Positions 16,841-27,582 of a stretch of DNA of 64,000 bases are shown here, in pieces. The notes beneath the pieces were generated by a model. The model was not told the origin of the DNA. It was given only the letters and a program-made list of their open reading frames with translations, and did not search any database. The stretch comes from Gemmatimonadota bacterium. GTDB lineage: Bacteria > Gemmatimonadota > Gemmatimonadetes > Gemmatimonadales > GWC2-71-9. The translations under genes were made by a program, and so were the position numbers. The stretch spans positions 1 to 64,000 of the forward strand of contig JADJAK010000008.1 in NCBI GenBank assembly GCA_016704275.1, read 5' to 3'. How positions within the stretch are numbered: the stretch's first letter is position 1; each line of letters begins with the position of its first letter.

Positions 16841-17605
16841 GTGTCCGATACCCCTGCTTCCTCCTCGACCAAGCGCTTCTGCACCGGCTGCGGCGTGGCC
16901 CTGCCGAACGGTGTCCGCTTCTGCTCGGCCTGTGGAACCCCGGCCGGTGGCGCGCCGGCGGGTCACGCCGCCCAGCACGTCCACGCTGCGGCGGGCGGCT
17001 CGGCGGCCCCGACGGCCCCGACGCAGGCGGCTCCCTGGATCGTGGCCGGGCTGCTGACGGTGGTCGCGGTGGTGGCCGTGATCTATGCCGCGACCGACCG
17101 GACCTCCGCCGAGCCGCCGGCGATGGGCAGCGCGGCCCCGGCCGGAGGCGCGCTGGGAGCCACCGCCGCCCCGGACATCTCCAACATGACGCCGCGCGAG
17201 CAGTTCACCCGGCTCACGGACCGGGTCACCGCCGCGGCCGAAAAGGGCGACACCGCCACCGTCTTCCGCTTCACCCCGATGGCCCTCGGCGCCTACACCA
17301 ATCTCCCCCCGGGTGACCGCGACATCGACGCCCGCTACCACACGGCGATGATCCAGGCCCAGGTCGGGATGTTCCCCGAGGCGCTGGCCCTGGCCGACAC
17401 GATGCTGAAGGAAGCCCCGAACAACCTGATGGGCTTCTTCGTCCAGGCCATCGTGGGCGACTATCAGGGGAAGAAGGCCGAGGCTGAGGCCGCGCGGGCC
17501 GCCTTCCGGAAGCACTACGACGCCGAGATCGCCAAGAAGCGCGACGAGTACGAGGCACATCGTCCCCTGCTCGAGAACTTCAAGACCACCCCGGGACCCA
17601 AGTAA
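16841..17605 (+). CDS. Zinc-ribbon membrane protein with TPR-like domain
   Basis: GTG 16841, 5 bases after GGAG, is preferred over an upstream start. The 254-residue protein has an N-terminal zinc ribbon (FCTGCG ... FCSACG) and a low-complexity Ala/Pro linker. One membrane helix follows (IVAGLLTVVAVVAVIYAA), then a helical domain with YHTAMIQAQVGMFPEALALA and FVQAIVGDYQGKKAEAEAA resembling a TPR pair. It abuts mqnD without a gap. Function unknown; a membrane-tethered scaffold is plausible. Confidence 0.8.
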   Translation: MSDTPASSSTKRFCTGCGVALPNGVRFCSACGTPAGGAPAGHAAQHVHAAAGGSAAPTAPTQAAPWIVAGLLTVVAVVAVIYAATDRTSAEPPAMGSAAPAGGALGATAAPDISNMTPREQFTRLTDRVTAAAEKGDTATVFRFTPMALGAYTNLPPGDRDIDARYHTAMIQAQVGMFPEALALADTMLKEAPNNLMGFFVQAIVGDYQGKKAEAEAARAAFRKHYDAEIAKKRDEYEAHRPLLENFKTTPGPK

Positions 17606-18466
17606 ATGACCACGACCATTCGCGTCGCCCATTCGCCGGACTCCGACGACGCGTTCATGTTCTATGCGCTGGCCGAAGGGAAGATCGACACCGACATCAC
17701 GTACGTGCATGAGCTCTCGGACATCGAGTCGCTCAACCAGCGCGCGCGTCACAAGGAACTCGACGTCTCGGCGGTCTCGATCCACGCCTACGCCTATATC
17801 GCCCACGACTACGCGCTGCTCAACAGCGGCTCGTCGATGGGCGACGGCTACGGCCCGCGGCTCGTCTCGCTGACGCCGCCCCCGGGCGACCGCCGCGCTG
17901 ACTCTGCGATCATCCGCGAAGCCGCCAAGGGGAAGCGGATCGCCGTCCCGGGGCTGCTGACCACCGCCTACCTGGCGCTCAAGCTCTGGCAGCCCGACTT
18001 CGTCCCGGTGGTGATGGCGTTCGACGCCATCGAAGAGGCCGTCCACAAGGGCGAGGTGGACCTCGGGTTGATCATCCACGAGGGGCAGCTCACCTACGTC
18101 GACGACGGCCTCCACCTCTGGGCCGACACCGGCGAGTGGTGGCTCGACGAGACCGGCCTCCCGCTCCCGCTCGGCGGCAACGTCGTCCGCCGCGACCTCG
18201 GCCGCGAGGTGATCGAGCAGGTCGCCAAGGACCTCAAGGCGTCGATCGTCTACGGCCTCGTCCACCGCGCCGACGCCCTGGCCCACGCCAAGCAGTACAA
18301 CCGCGGCATCTCCGATGAGCGCACCGATGAATTTGTCGGGATGTACGTCAACGAGTGGACCGTCGATTACGGCGATCGCGGCCGCGAAGCGGTGCAGCTG
18401 CTGCTCGATGAGGCGGCGGAGGCGGGGATCATTCCGGGGAAGGTGGAAGTGGAATTTGTGGGATGA
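17606..18466 (+). CDS. mqnD: 1,4-dihydroxy-6-naphthoate synthase (futalosine pathway)
   Basis: This 286-residue protein has the MqnD signature. It begins with HSPDSDDAFMFYALAEGKID, has LNQRARHKELDVSAVSIHAY, then GLIIHEGQLTYVDDG, and the periplasmic-binding-like fold throughout. MqnD converts cyclic dehypoxanthine futalosine to 1,4-dihydroxy-6-naphthoate on the way to menaquinone, so the organism makes menaquinone by the futalosine route. The stop codon TGA (18464-18466) lies at the first heptad of the adjoining array. Confidence 0.92.
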   Translation: MTTTIRVAHSPDSDDAFMFYALAEGKIDTDITYVHELSDIESLNQRARHKELDVSAVSIHAYAYIAHDYALLNSGSSMGDGYGPRLVSLTPPPGDRRADSAIIREAAKGKRIAVPGLLTTAYLALKLWQPDFVPVVMAFDAIEEAVHKGEVDLGLIIHEGQLTYVDDGLHLWADTGEWWLDETGLPLPLGGNVVRRDLGREVIEQVAKDLKASIVYGLVHRADALAHAKQYNRGISDERTDEFVGMYVNEWTVDYGDRGREAVQLLLDEAAEAGIIPGKVEVEFVG

Positions 18467-18498
18467 TCGATGGTCGATGATCGATGATCGATGATGGA
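18462..18498. repeat. Heptad array GATGATC
   Basis: Units GATGATC, GATGGTC, GATGATC, GATGATC, GATGATG. It overlaps the mqnD stop codon and faces the inverted array at 18621 across a paired GTCATCC element. Confidence 0.85.
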
Positions 18499-18506
18499 TT
18501 GAGATT

Positions 18507-18617
18507 GTCATCCTGAGCGCAGCCCGCGAAGCGGGCGCAGTCGAAGGACCTCTTCCGCATTCGCGGAGAGAGGTCCTTCGACTGCGCAGCCCTTCGGGCT
18601 GCTCCGCTCAGGATGAC
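18507..18617. repeat. Paired GTCATCC hairpin element
   Basis: The left half has stem GCCCGC-GAA-GCGGGC; the right half, on the opposite strand, has GCAGCCC-GAA-GGGCTGC. It sits between convergent genes and is bracketed by inverted heptad arrays, making a roughly 190-base near-palindrome. Confidence 0.9.
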
Positions 18618-18620
18618 ACT

Positions 18621-18651
18621 CGATGATCGATCATCGATCATCGATCATCGA

Positions 18652-18652
<1 letters not shown>
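18621..18652. repeat. Heptad array CATCGAT
   Basis: CATCGAT units run to CATCGAC, inverted relative to the array at 18462. It ends at the stop codon of the FG-GAP gene. Confidence 0.8.
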
Positions 18653-20447
<1,795 letters not shown>

Positions 20448-20451
<4 letters not shown>

Positions 20452-21548
20452 CGGGCGCGCGCCGCGCCGATCCCGGTCGGGCCGTTGCCCAGCATCAGCG
20501 TCGAGTGGACGGTACCGGCGGCAAGGTCGAGGATCGTCAGCCAGCCATCGGTGGCGGCGTGGCCCTCCATGCCGTGCATCTCGTGCCCGCTCTGCCCCGG
20601 CGTGATCGCCCCGGTGTTCTGGTTCACGATGAAGGCGTACTTGTTGTCGGCACGGAGGAGCAGGCCGTAGGGCTGCGCCATCCGCCCCTCGATGATGCGC
20701 CGCACCGTGCCAGTCGCGACGTCCACCTCGGCCAGCGCGTTCTTCACCAGCAGCGTGATGTAGACCTGCTTGCCATCACGCGAGAAGCGTGGATCCCACG
20801 GCTTCCCCGCCAGCGGAATCTCCTTCACCGGCACAAACGGCGGCGGCTTGGTGAGGTCGAACAGCAACAGCGTGTTCGACAATTCACCGCCGGCCACCAT
20901 CGTCTTGCCATCGGGCGAGAGCGCGAACTGCACCAGCGAGCGTGGCGCACCGGGGATCGTGGTGATCGTCACCCGACCCGTCGCCGTCTCGACCGACGCG
21001 ATCCGGTTCTCGGCGAGCGACGCGGTGTGGACCCACTTCCCGTCGAGCGTGACGGCGAGTGCATGCGGCCGCGGAATCAGGATCTCCTGCTCCTCGACCA
21101 TCACGAACGCCTTCCGCGCAATCACGCCGAGTGCCTTCGGCGGATTCACCGCCGTCATCGAGCGGCCGACATAGAGCGAGTCGTGCACCGGGTCGAGCGT
21201 CAGCAATCCCGGCGTCTCCATCTTCACTTGACCGAGCAGACGATTGGCGCGGTCGAACTTCAGCACGCGACCGTCACCGATCAGCGAGACATACCAGAAC
21301 GCGCCGTCGGCTTCGACGGCGATATGGTGCGGCTTGGCGTTGGCGGTGAAGCCGAGGCCGCGGAGGTCGATCACGGTGTCGACCGCGAGCCGCTGCTGGT
21401 CGATCACCGAGATGCTCGCCCCGGACTGATTCACCACATACAACTTGGCCCCGCCGGACGGGCTCGGGGCCGTGGCGGGGGCAGCACCCCCGCCGCTGCA
21501 GGCCAGGGCGGCGAATGCCGCCCCGGCCGTCAGGAACCTGCGGATCAT
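20448..21548 (-). CDS. YVTN-type beta-propeller lipoprotein
   Basis: This 366-residue protein begins with a lipoprotein signal (AGAAFAALACSGGG). Propeller repeats follow: KLYVVNQSGASISVIDQQ, PDGKTMVAGGELSNTLLLFD, RDGKQVYITLLVKNALAEVD. A short His/Met-rich stretch HEMHGMEGHAATDG lies near the end. YncE/YVTN propellers bind ligands or act as accessory parts of surface complexes; the HxMHxM-like patch could bind copper. It overlaps both neighbours by 4 bases. Confidence 0.85.
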
Positions 21549-23959
21549 GGCACCGTCGAGGTGCGGTCACGCACCAGGAAGATCCCCTTCCCCATGTTGT
21601 TCACGAGGATCGAGCCGTTCTTGAAGTACGGGTAGCTGTTCCACGTCCCCGAGAAGCCCGGCGAGTTCTCGCCCGGCTCGACGTCGAAGAAGCCGACTTC
21701 GCGGGGTTGCGTCGGGTTGGTGATGTCGATGATGCGGAGGCCAGCCTTGTAGTTCGACTGGTACATCCGGTTGCCCTTCACGTACAGGTTGTGGTCCGAC
21801 GCCTTGCTGGTGCCGAGGAACGGCCCGACGAAGACGGGGTCATCGAGCTTGGCGAAGTCGAAGATCAGGGTGCGGGTCGCCTTGGCGGCGTCGCCCTTGC
21901 CACCGGTCTCGTCGAGTTCGTCGTTGAGGTAAAAGTAGCGCATGTCCTCGCTCCACCACCCCTGGTGCGTGTAGCCGACATCCGGATAGGTCGCCAGACC
22001 GAGGACCGTCGGATTCTTCTTGTCGCTGAAGTCGGCGATGGAGATGGCCGTCTCGTTCGAGCCGAGGCAGATCTCCTTCCCCTGATAACGCGTGTCCGGC
22101 CCGCGGTAGACCTGGCAGAGCGCGTCGTGCGAATAGCCGGTGCCGCTGCGGCCGGTGCGCTTGTCGGCGTGGCAGCCGGCGAAGGTCGGCTTGAGCGGAT
22201 CGCGCATGTCGATCATGTGGTAGCCGCCACCGCAATTCTCACCCGGGCCGTTGCTGCCGACCGCGTAGGCGAACATCGACTCCTCGTTGGTGAGGATGTC
22301 GTGCACGGAGGCGACCTTGTCGTAGGTGACGTCGGGGGTGAATTCCTGCGGCGTCTTCACGCCACGCAGCCGGTGCATGTCGAAGATCTGCACACCGTGC
22401 GGGCCCGACGCGTCGGAAACGATCAGGGCGTAGTGCTTGAGCGTCTTGATCTCGCGCCACGAGGTGGCCTGCGCCTCGGCGGTCTTCGGCAGGTTGCCGA
22501 GGTAGCGCGGGCGCGCCGGATCCGTCACATCGACGAACGAGGTGCCATCGGTGCGGCCGACGAGCGCGTAGTCCTTGCCCGTCTCGGGGTCGGTCCAGCC
22601 CCAGTTGCCGCTGAGCCCGACGCCGCGCTTGCCGCCGATCGCCGAGATCGGCAGGTACGACATCAGCCCGGTGTTGCCGCACTCCCAATCCTTCACCTTG
22701 CCGTCCTTGCAGACGACTTCGGCACCTGTCATCGCCGTCCACGTCTCGGCGGGTGCCGGGATGATGGTGTTCTTGACGCTCCAGGTGCCGGCAACCGAGC
22801 GGCCGAGGAAGAGCACGGTCCCTTCGCCACCACCATCGCGCGGCATGCCGATCGCGGCGCCGTCACCCGAGACGGCCACCACATCGGCCAACCGGGCACC
22901 CGGGTCGATCCCCGCCACGTCGACGCGAGCGACCGACGTGAACTTGCCATCCTTGCCGAGCGCGGCGCGATAGAGGTGGCCGGTGTTGCGCACCGCCGCC
23001 GGCGCACCGATCAGCAACTCGTTGCCGGCGAACGCCACCGAGGTGCCGAAACCGGCACCGGCATAGGAGAACGGCACCGCGGCATCGGTCTCACGCCAGG
23101 CGGACGTCTTCGGATTCCACTGATAGGCGACCACCATCCCGACCGTGCCGTTGCCCTGGCCGGTGATCGGCAGCGCCCCCGGCGAGCCGACGGCGATCAT
23201 GTCGCCCTTGATGGCGATCGACACGCCGAACTGCGCGTTGTCGGCGCCGCGGGAGGCGAGCAGCACCCCCTCCGACTTGAAGCTGCCATCAGTCTGCCGG
23301 CCAAAGACCAGCACGGCGCCCTTCCGCATCGACCGGCTCGGCGCACCGACGGCGATCCGCTGGCCATCCGACGCCAGCGAGGACCCGAAGGCATCGCCGA
23401 GCTCGGCACCGGCCAGCGTGCCGGCGGCGGTGTAGCTCCCGTCGGTCCCACGGCGGTAGAGGTAGACCGCGCCGGCGCCGTCGCGCGGCGAGCCGATGGC
23501 GACCACGTCGCCGAGGATGGTCATCGAGCGGCCGAAGTCGCCGCGGGCAACGCGGGTCCCGGCCTGCAACACGCCGGCGGCAGTCCAGACGCCGGCGGCG
23601 TTCTTCCGGAAGACGTGCACCGCGCCCTTGGCGCTATCGGTCGCGGTGGGGCCATCGATCCGCGAGACCAGCAGGGTGGTCCCGTCGCTCACGAGGGTCG
23701 TGCCGAAGCCGTCGTTGGGGGCGCCGGCCGGAGCGGTCAAGGTCCCGGTCTCCTTCCAGCCCGCCGGCCCGCGGCGGTAGATGTGGACCGTCCCGCCCTT
23801 GGCGCCGCGGGGTTCGCCGACGAAGGCCTGGTCGCCGACGATCGCCACGGTGGCGCCAAAGGATGGGAGAGACGACGCGCGCTCGTCGCGCCCGCCAGAC
23901 GCGGAAACCGCGCTCACGGCCAGCGGGAGCAGCAGCAGTGCCGAACAGACTCGCTTCAT
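21545..23959 (-). CDS. Large secreted propeller, choice-of-anchor B family
   Basis: ATG 23959 (MKRVCSALLLLPLAVSAVSA) gives a signal peptide; an ATG 15 bases upstream is an alternative. The N-terminal half has FG-GAP-like repeats (FGATVAIVGDQAFVGEP, FGRSMTILGDVVAIGSP, FGVSIAIKGDMIAVGSP). The C-terminal half has LVIVD-type repeats (VQIFDMHRLRG, YHMIDMRDPLKPTF, LRIIDITNPTQPREVGFFD) of the choice-of-anchor B family. The protein is about 804 residues. It opens an operon with two more propeller genes, each joined by a 4-base overlap, pointing to a stoichiometric extracellular complex. Confidence 0.85.
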   Translation of the reverse strand: MKRVCSALLLLPLAVSAVSASGGRDERASSLPSFGATVAIVGDQAFVGEPRGAKGGTVHIYRRGPAGWKETGTLTAPAGAPNDGFGTTLVSDGTTLLVSRIDGPTATDSAKGAVHVFRKNAAGVWTAAGVLQAGTRVARGDFGRSMTILGDVVAIGSPRDGAGAVYLYRRGTDGSYTAAGTLAGAELGDAFGSSLASDGQRIAVGAPSRSMRKGAVLVFGRQTDGSFKSEGVLLASRGADNAQFGVSIAIKGDMIAVGSPGALPITGQGNGTVGMVVAYQWNPKTSAWRETDAAVPFSYAGAGFGTSVAFAGNELLIGAPAAVRNTGHLYRAALGKDGKFTSVARVDVAGIDPGARLADVVAVSGDGAAIGMPRDGGGEGTVLFLGRSVAGTWSVKNTIIPAPAETWTAMTGAEVVCKDGKVKDWECGNTGLMSYLPISAIGGKRGVGLSGNWGWTDPETGKDYALVGRTDGTSFVDVTDPARPRYLGNLPKTAEAQATSWREIKTLKHYALIVSDASGPHGVQIFDMHRLRGVKTPQEFTPDVTYDKVASVHDILTNEESMFAYAVGSNGPGENCGGGYHMIDMRDPLKPTFAGCHADKRTGRSGTGYSHDALCQVYRGPDTRYQGKEICLGSNETAISIADFSDKKNPTVLGLATYPDVGYTHQGWWSEDMRYFYLNDELDETGGKGDAAKATRTLIFDFAKLDDPVFVGPFLGTSKASDHNLYVKGNRMYQSNYKAGLRIIDITNPTQPREVGFFDVEPGENSPGFSGTWNSYPYFKNGSILVNNMGKGIFLVRDRTSTVP

Positions 23960-23974
23960 CGGGGACGACCTCAT

Positions 23975-24188
23975 GAGGGGGTGGGAATTGAGTCGGATAA
24001 GCTAACACCCGGCCGCCGCGCCCGGGGGGCGATCGGGCGGCCCAACGGGACCACCCGACGGCCACACAGCCCTCCCTGTACGGGGCGAATGGCGCCGGGG
24101 GTTTCGAATCGGGACCGCCACACGAGGCGCGGATCGGAACGACCGATATATTGAGAGGAGGAGCAGGACTACCACTTCCGGAGCACGG
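23975..24188. other. Divergent intergenic region with promoters
   Basis: This separates the propeller operon (minus) from the REC/HD-GYP gene (plus). A TATATT at about 24147-24152 is a possible -10 box for the regulator gene. No clear -35 box was found. Confidence 0.3.
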
Positions 24189-25280
24189 ATGAGCCCCGAC
24201 ACCGCCGACCCGATGGGAGATGAGATCGACCTGGTCACGACCTTGGTGGTCGATGACGAGGATTCGATCCGGTCGGCCCTGCAGCGCCTGCTCACCAGCA
24301 TGGGTCACGAGGTGATCGCCACGGGAACGGCCGGCGAGGCGCTGGCCGAGATCCGCCGGCGCAAGATCGCCTGCATCCTGCTCGATGTCCGGCTGCCGGA
24401 TGCCTCCGGCCCCGACATGGTGCCGATGATCCTGAAGGAAGAGCCCAACGCCGCCATCCTGATGCTCACCGCCGTGAACGACGCCAACACCGCCGCACTC
24501 TGCATGCAGCGCGGGGCGATGGACTATCTCGTCAAGCCGGTCGACCTGCAGGACCTCGAGCGCGCCATCGGGCGGGCACTGGCGCGTCGGCGCGACCTGA
24601 TCGAACAGGCCGAGACGCAGGCGTGGCTCAAGCAGGAGATCGTCCAGCGCGGCGCCGAGCTGCGGCGCGAGCGCGGCAATCTCGAGCGGATTTCGGTGGC
24701 CACGCTCGAAGCGCTCGTCAACGCGCTCGAGGCCAAGGACGCCTATCTCCGCGGCCACTCGGCGCGGGTGGCCGACCTCTCCGCGATGATCGCCGCCGAG
24801 ATGGGGCTCTCCGACGAGCAGATCGAGATGGTGCGCACGGCGGGCCGTCTCCACGACATCGGCAAGATCGGCATCCGCGAAGCGGTGCTGCACAAGCACG
24901 GGCCGCTCTCCGAGGAGGAGTTCGACCACGTCAAGACGCACGTGCTGATCGGGGCGCAGATCCTCGCGCCGCTGCATCACCTGCGTGAGGTGATCAGCTA
25001 CGTCCGGTCGCACCATGAGCGTCATGACGGCACGGGCTATCCGGACGGCCTGGTGGGCGAGGCGATCCCGATCGGTGCGCGCATCCTGGGCGTGGCCGAG
25101 GTGTTCGACGCGTTGACCACCGTGCGGCCGTATCAGGAGAAGATGAGTCAGGAGCAGGCGGTGTCCCGGATGCGCGACCTGGTCGGCACGGTGATTTCGC
25201 CGGATGTGCATCGGGCGCTGGCGGCGGTGATCACCCGTCGGCGGGCGTTGGTCTTCCTCGACGAGAGTCGCGCGCCCTGA
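24189..25280 (+). CDS. Response regulator with HD-GYP domain
   Basis: This 363-residue protein combines a receiver domain with an HD-GYP phosphodiesterase. The receiver has acidic DDE at 22-24, phosphoacceptor Asp66 in LLDVRLP and Lys116. After a coiled linker (120-170) the HD-GYP domain has HSARVADLS, the HD pair in LHDIGKIG (222-223) and HHERHDGTGYPDGL (275-288). HD-GYP domains hydrolyse cyclic di-GMP to pGpG or GMP. No partner histidine kinase is adjacent, so it is an orphan regulator. Confidence 0.93.
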   Translation: MSPDTADPMGDEIDLVTTLVVDDEDSIRSALQRLLTSMGHEVIATGTAGEALAEIRRRKIACILLDVRLPDASGPDMVPMILKEEPNAAILMLTAVNDANTAALCMQRGAMDYLVKPVDLQDLERAIGRALARRRDLIEQAETQAWLKQEIVQRGAELRRERGNLERISVATLEALVNALEAKDAYLRGHSARVADLSAMIAAEMGLSDEQIEMVRTAGRLHDIGKIGIREAVLHKHGPLSEEEFDHVKTHVLIGAQILAPLHHLREVISYVRSHHERHDGTGYPDGLVGEAIPIGARILGVAEVFDALTTVRPYQEKMSQEQAVSRMRDLVGTVISPDVHRALAAVITRRRALVFLDESRAP

Positions 25281-25352
25281 TCGGCGGCAATCGGGTCCAT
25301 CACGCGGGGTTCGGTGCCGAGCACTGGATCCCGCGTTTGCTATTGTCGGGGC

Positions 25353-25778
25353 ATGACTCGCGGCGTCACCCTGCTGGAGCTCTTGCTCGTTCTCGTCCTC
25401 ATCGGCATCCTCGCCGGCTTGGGCCTCCCTCACCTCGGCGCCGTCGCCTCGGCAGCGGCGCTCCGCCACGAGGCCACCGAGCTGGTCGTGGCGCTCGACG
25501 CCGCCCGGCTCGACGCCATCCGCTTCGGTGCGGTGACTCGGCTCACATTGAGCGACAGCAGTTATCGACTCGAGCTGCTCATGGATGGCGACACCACGCT
25601 GCGCTGGCAGCATGCGGGGGCGGGGACGCGCGGGGTCCAGCTGAGCGGGGGCGGGGCGCCGATCCACTTCGGGGCGGCAGGGCTGGCGGTGGGGGTGTCG
25701 AATCGGACGCTCACGTTGACGCGCCTTGGGGCGAGCCGCCGGGTCGTCATCTCGCGGTTGGGGCGGATCACCCCGTGA
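25353..25778 (+). CDS. GspH/FimT-like type II pseudopilin
   Basis: The ATG at 25353 begins MTRGVTLLELLLVLVLIGIL, a class III prepilin signal: cleavage after Gly4, Glu at +5, and a hydrophobic helix. The 141-residue length and the helix with EATELVVALDAARLDAIR followed by beta strands match minor pseudopilins of the GspH/FimT kind. No other secretion or pilus genes lie nearby, so its machine must be encoded elsewhere. The 3' end overlaps the convergent Fis-type gene by 11 bases. Confidence 0.85.
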   Translation: MTRGVTLLELLLVLVLIGILAGLGLPHLGAVASAAALRHEATELVVALDAARLDAIRFGAVTRLTLSDSSYRLELLMDGDTTLRWQHAGAGTRGVQLSGGGAPIHFGAAGLAVGVSNRTLTLTRLGASRRVVISRLGRITP

Positions 25779-26094
25779 GGTGGTACTTCCGAATCTTGGC
25801 CAGCAGCGTCGAGCGGGCGATGCCGAGGAGCAGCGCCGCCTGACGCCGGTTGCCGTGGGTGAAGTGCAGCGTGGCGCGGAGGTGACGCGCTTCAGCGGCC
25901 TCCAGCGTCTCGGGGGCCGGCAGCATCGCCGCCTCGGTCACCACGAACTCCGGTGCCGGTGCCACCCCGGGCGGCACCGTCGCGACCTCCTCGAAGACCA
26001 CCACGTGCCCACCAGCCCGGAGCGTGTCGGCCAGGGCGACGACGTCCTCGCGGGCGGGATCGGTGACGAGGAGGCGGATGTGGAGGGAGGGCAT
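25768..26094 (-). CDS. Fis-type helix-turn-helix protein
   Basis: This 108-residue protein has an N-terminal alpha/beta part (LHIRLLVTDPAREDVVALAD) resembling a degenerate receiver, without the phosphoacceptor pattern. Its C-terminal helix-turn-helix has HFTHGNRRQAALLLGIARST and LLAKIRKYHL. That C-terminus is the Fis/NtrC DNA-binding domain. It is probably a small transcription regulator lacking an ATPase domain. Confidence 0.8.
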   Translation of the reverse strand: MPSLHIRLLVTDPAREDVVALADTLRAGGHVVVFEEVATVPPGVAPAPEFVVTEAAMLPAPETLEAAEARHLRATLHFTHGNRRQAALLLGIARSTLLAKIRKYHLTG

Positions 26095-26147
26095 GGGTGA
26101 ATGATACGGGGAAGGGCGTCACGGGACACGAGTAGATTGCTGCCAGC

Positions 26148-26175
26148 GTAACCAGTAACCCGTAACCCGTCACCA
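26148..26175. repeat. Heptad array GTAACCC
   Basis: GTAACCA, GTAACCC, GTAACCC, GTCACCA in tandem, upstream of the YhaM-like gene. Confidence 0.85.
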
Positions 26176-26197
26176 GGAAGACCACCCGGGTCGGAGC

Positions 26198-26232
26198 CAC
26201 TGGTCACTGGTCACTGGTCACCCCTCACCGGT
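26198..26232. repeat. Heptad array CACTGGT
   Basis: CACTGGT three times, then CACCCCT and CACCGGT, ending 8 bases before the YhaM-like start codon. It may occupy the ribosome-binding region, as no AGGAGG-like site is seen. Confidence 0.85.
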
Positions 26233-26240
26233 CCCCCCGC

Positions 26241-27254
26241 ATGCTCGACATCTCCGCCCTCGCCGTCGGCGACTCCGTCCACCACCCCTTCCTCGTCCTC
26301 GACGTGGTGGCCAAGGGTGGCGACCACCCGCGCACCGTCCTCGTCCTCGGCAACCGGACCGGGCGGATCGACACGGCGCCGTTCTGGGCCGGGCGCGACG
26401 ATCAGGTGAAGGGACTCAGCAAGGGGATGATCGTCCAGGTGGTCGGGACGGTGACGGCGTACCGCGAGTCGCGCCAGCTCGATGCCACCTCGGTGCGGGC
26501 GCTGCCGAAGGGGTCGATCCCGCTCGCCGATCTGGCGCCGTCCGTCGGCGCGGTCGATGGCTACTGGCAGTTCCTCGACGATATCCGCGCCAAGCTGACC
26601 GCACCGCGGCTCCGCGCCGTGGTCGACCTCTTCTATGCCGACGACGAGTTCCGCAGCCGGTATCAGGAATGCCCCGGCGCGCCGGGCACCGGCCACCACG
26701 CCGCGATCGGCGGGCTGTTGCAGCACACCTGCGAAGTGGTCAGCATCGGCAAGCAGATGGCGCGCGTGGCGCGGGCCGATGCGGAGATCGTCACCGTCGG
26801 CGCGATGCTCCACGACATCGGCAAGCTGGAGACCTACAGTTGGGAGACCGGCGTCTTCGACACCACCGAGCGCGGCCGGCTCCTCGGGCACGTGACCCAG
26901 GGCTACGCCATGTTCCGCGAGCGCGTCGCCGCGCAGCCGACGCCGCCGTGCACGCCGGAGGAACAGCTCCTGATCGAGCACCTGATCCTCTCGCACCACG
27001 GCCAGCTCGAGTTTGGCTCGCCGGTGCGGCCGCTGACCCTCGAGGCGGAGATTCTCCACTACGCCGACGACGCCTCGGCCAAGACGGCCTCGATCAACGA
27101 CGCCTATGCCTCACCCGAGCTCTTCCCGGGCGACGCACGGACCTCGACCAAGAAGGTCTGGCAGTTCGACAATCGCTGGTTGGTGCGGTTGGCGCCCGAC
27201 TTCGGGCGAGACGAGGATGGCGGGAACGAAGAAGCGGCCGACCAGCAGGGCTGA
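26241..27254 (+). CDS. YhaM-like 3'-5' exoribonuclease (OB fold plus HD domain)
   Basis: This 337-residue protein has an N-terminal OB-fold region (VHHPFLVLDVVAKGG, GMIVQVVGTVTAYRE). The HD domain follows, with HHAAIGGLLQHTCEVVSIG and the metal-binding MLHDIGKLETY. A later HLILSHHGQLEFGSP carries further His ligands, and EAEILHYADDASAK ends the domain. This order matches YhaM/CBF1-type exonucleases, which trim RNA or ssDNA. The gene stands alone. Confidence 0.85.
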   Translation: MLDISALAVGDSVHHPFLVLDVVAKGGDHPRTVLVLGNRTGRIDTAPFWAGRDDQVKGLSKGMIVQVVGTVTAYRESRQLDATSVRALPKGSIPLADLAPSVGAVDGYWQFLDDIRAKLTAPRLRAVVDLFYADDEFRSRYQECPGAPGTGHHAAIGGLLQHTCEVVSIGKQMARVARADAEIVTVGAMLHDIGKLETYSWETGVFDTTERGRLLGHVTQGYAMFRERVAAQPTPPCTPEEQLLIEHLILSHHGQLEFGSPVRPLTLEAEILHYADDASAKTASINDAYASPELFPGDARTSTKKVWQFDNRWLVRLAPDFGRDEDGGNEEAADQQG

Positions 27255-27582
27255 TCGACCGCTTCGCACTCCAGCGCAGACGCTCGGGGGCGTTGCGAGG
27301 GAATGAGCGCTGTGGGTCAGATCGGCTCGCGGACCGTTCGCCCACACGGCTCTCCGAGGCGCTGGATCGGAGAGGATGAAGCGTGCGACACGCCCCATCG
27401 GTACTCCTACCAAGCTACCGTACCCCAGAAAAGCCGCAAGTGCCTGATTTTATTCGGGTTAGCTCACCTGCGGTGGGCAACAATGTGGGTTCGAAGTGCC
27501 CATCACCACGGCAGTTCCCCCCTTTCTCCACGGGATGTGGAGATGTTAATCCACATCCCCACATGCCATCCGCCGTACTTCG
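27255..27582. other. 328-base intergenic region without a gene
   Basis: Less GC-rich than its surroundings. The only structure seen is the GGGATGTGG/CCACATCCC hairpin near the right end. A small RNA cannot be excluded. Confidence 0.4.
27532..27559 (-). terminator. Hairpin downstream of the 27.6-kb gene
   Basis: GGGATGTGG pairs with CCACATCCC around a 10-base loop. It follows the minus-strand stop at 27583 by about 23 bases. There is no T-run, so a factor-independent terminator is uncertain. Confidence 0.4.

Noticed and set aside
16724..18511. 595-codon open frame on the minus strand
   Set aside because: Antisense to mqnD and the zinc-ribbon gene.
21515..24154. 879-codon open frame on the plus strand
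   Set aside because: Antisense to the choice-of-anchor B propeller gene, which has a signal peptide and repeats; the shadow protein is Arg/Ala-rich.
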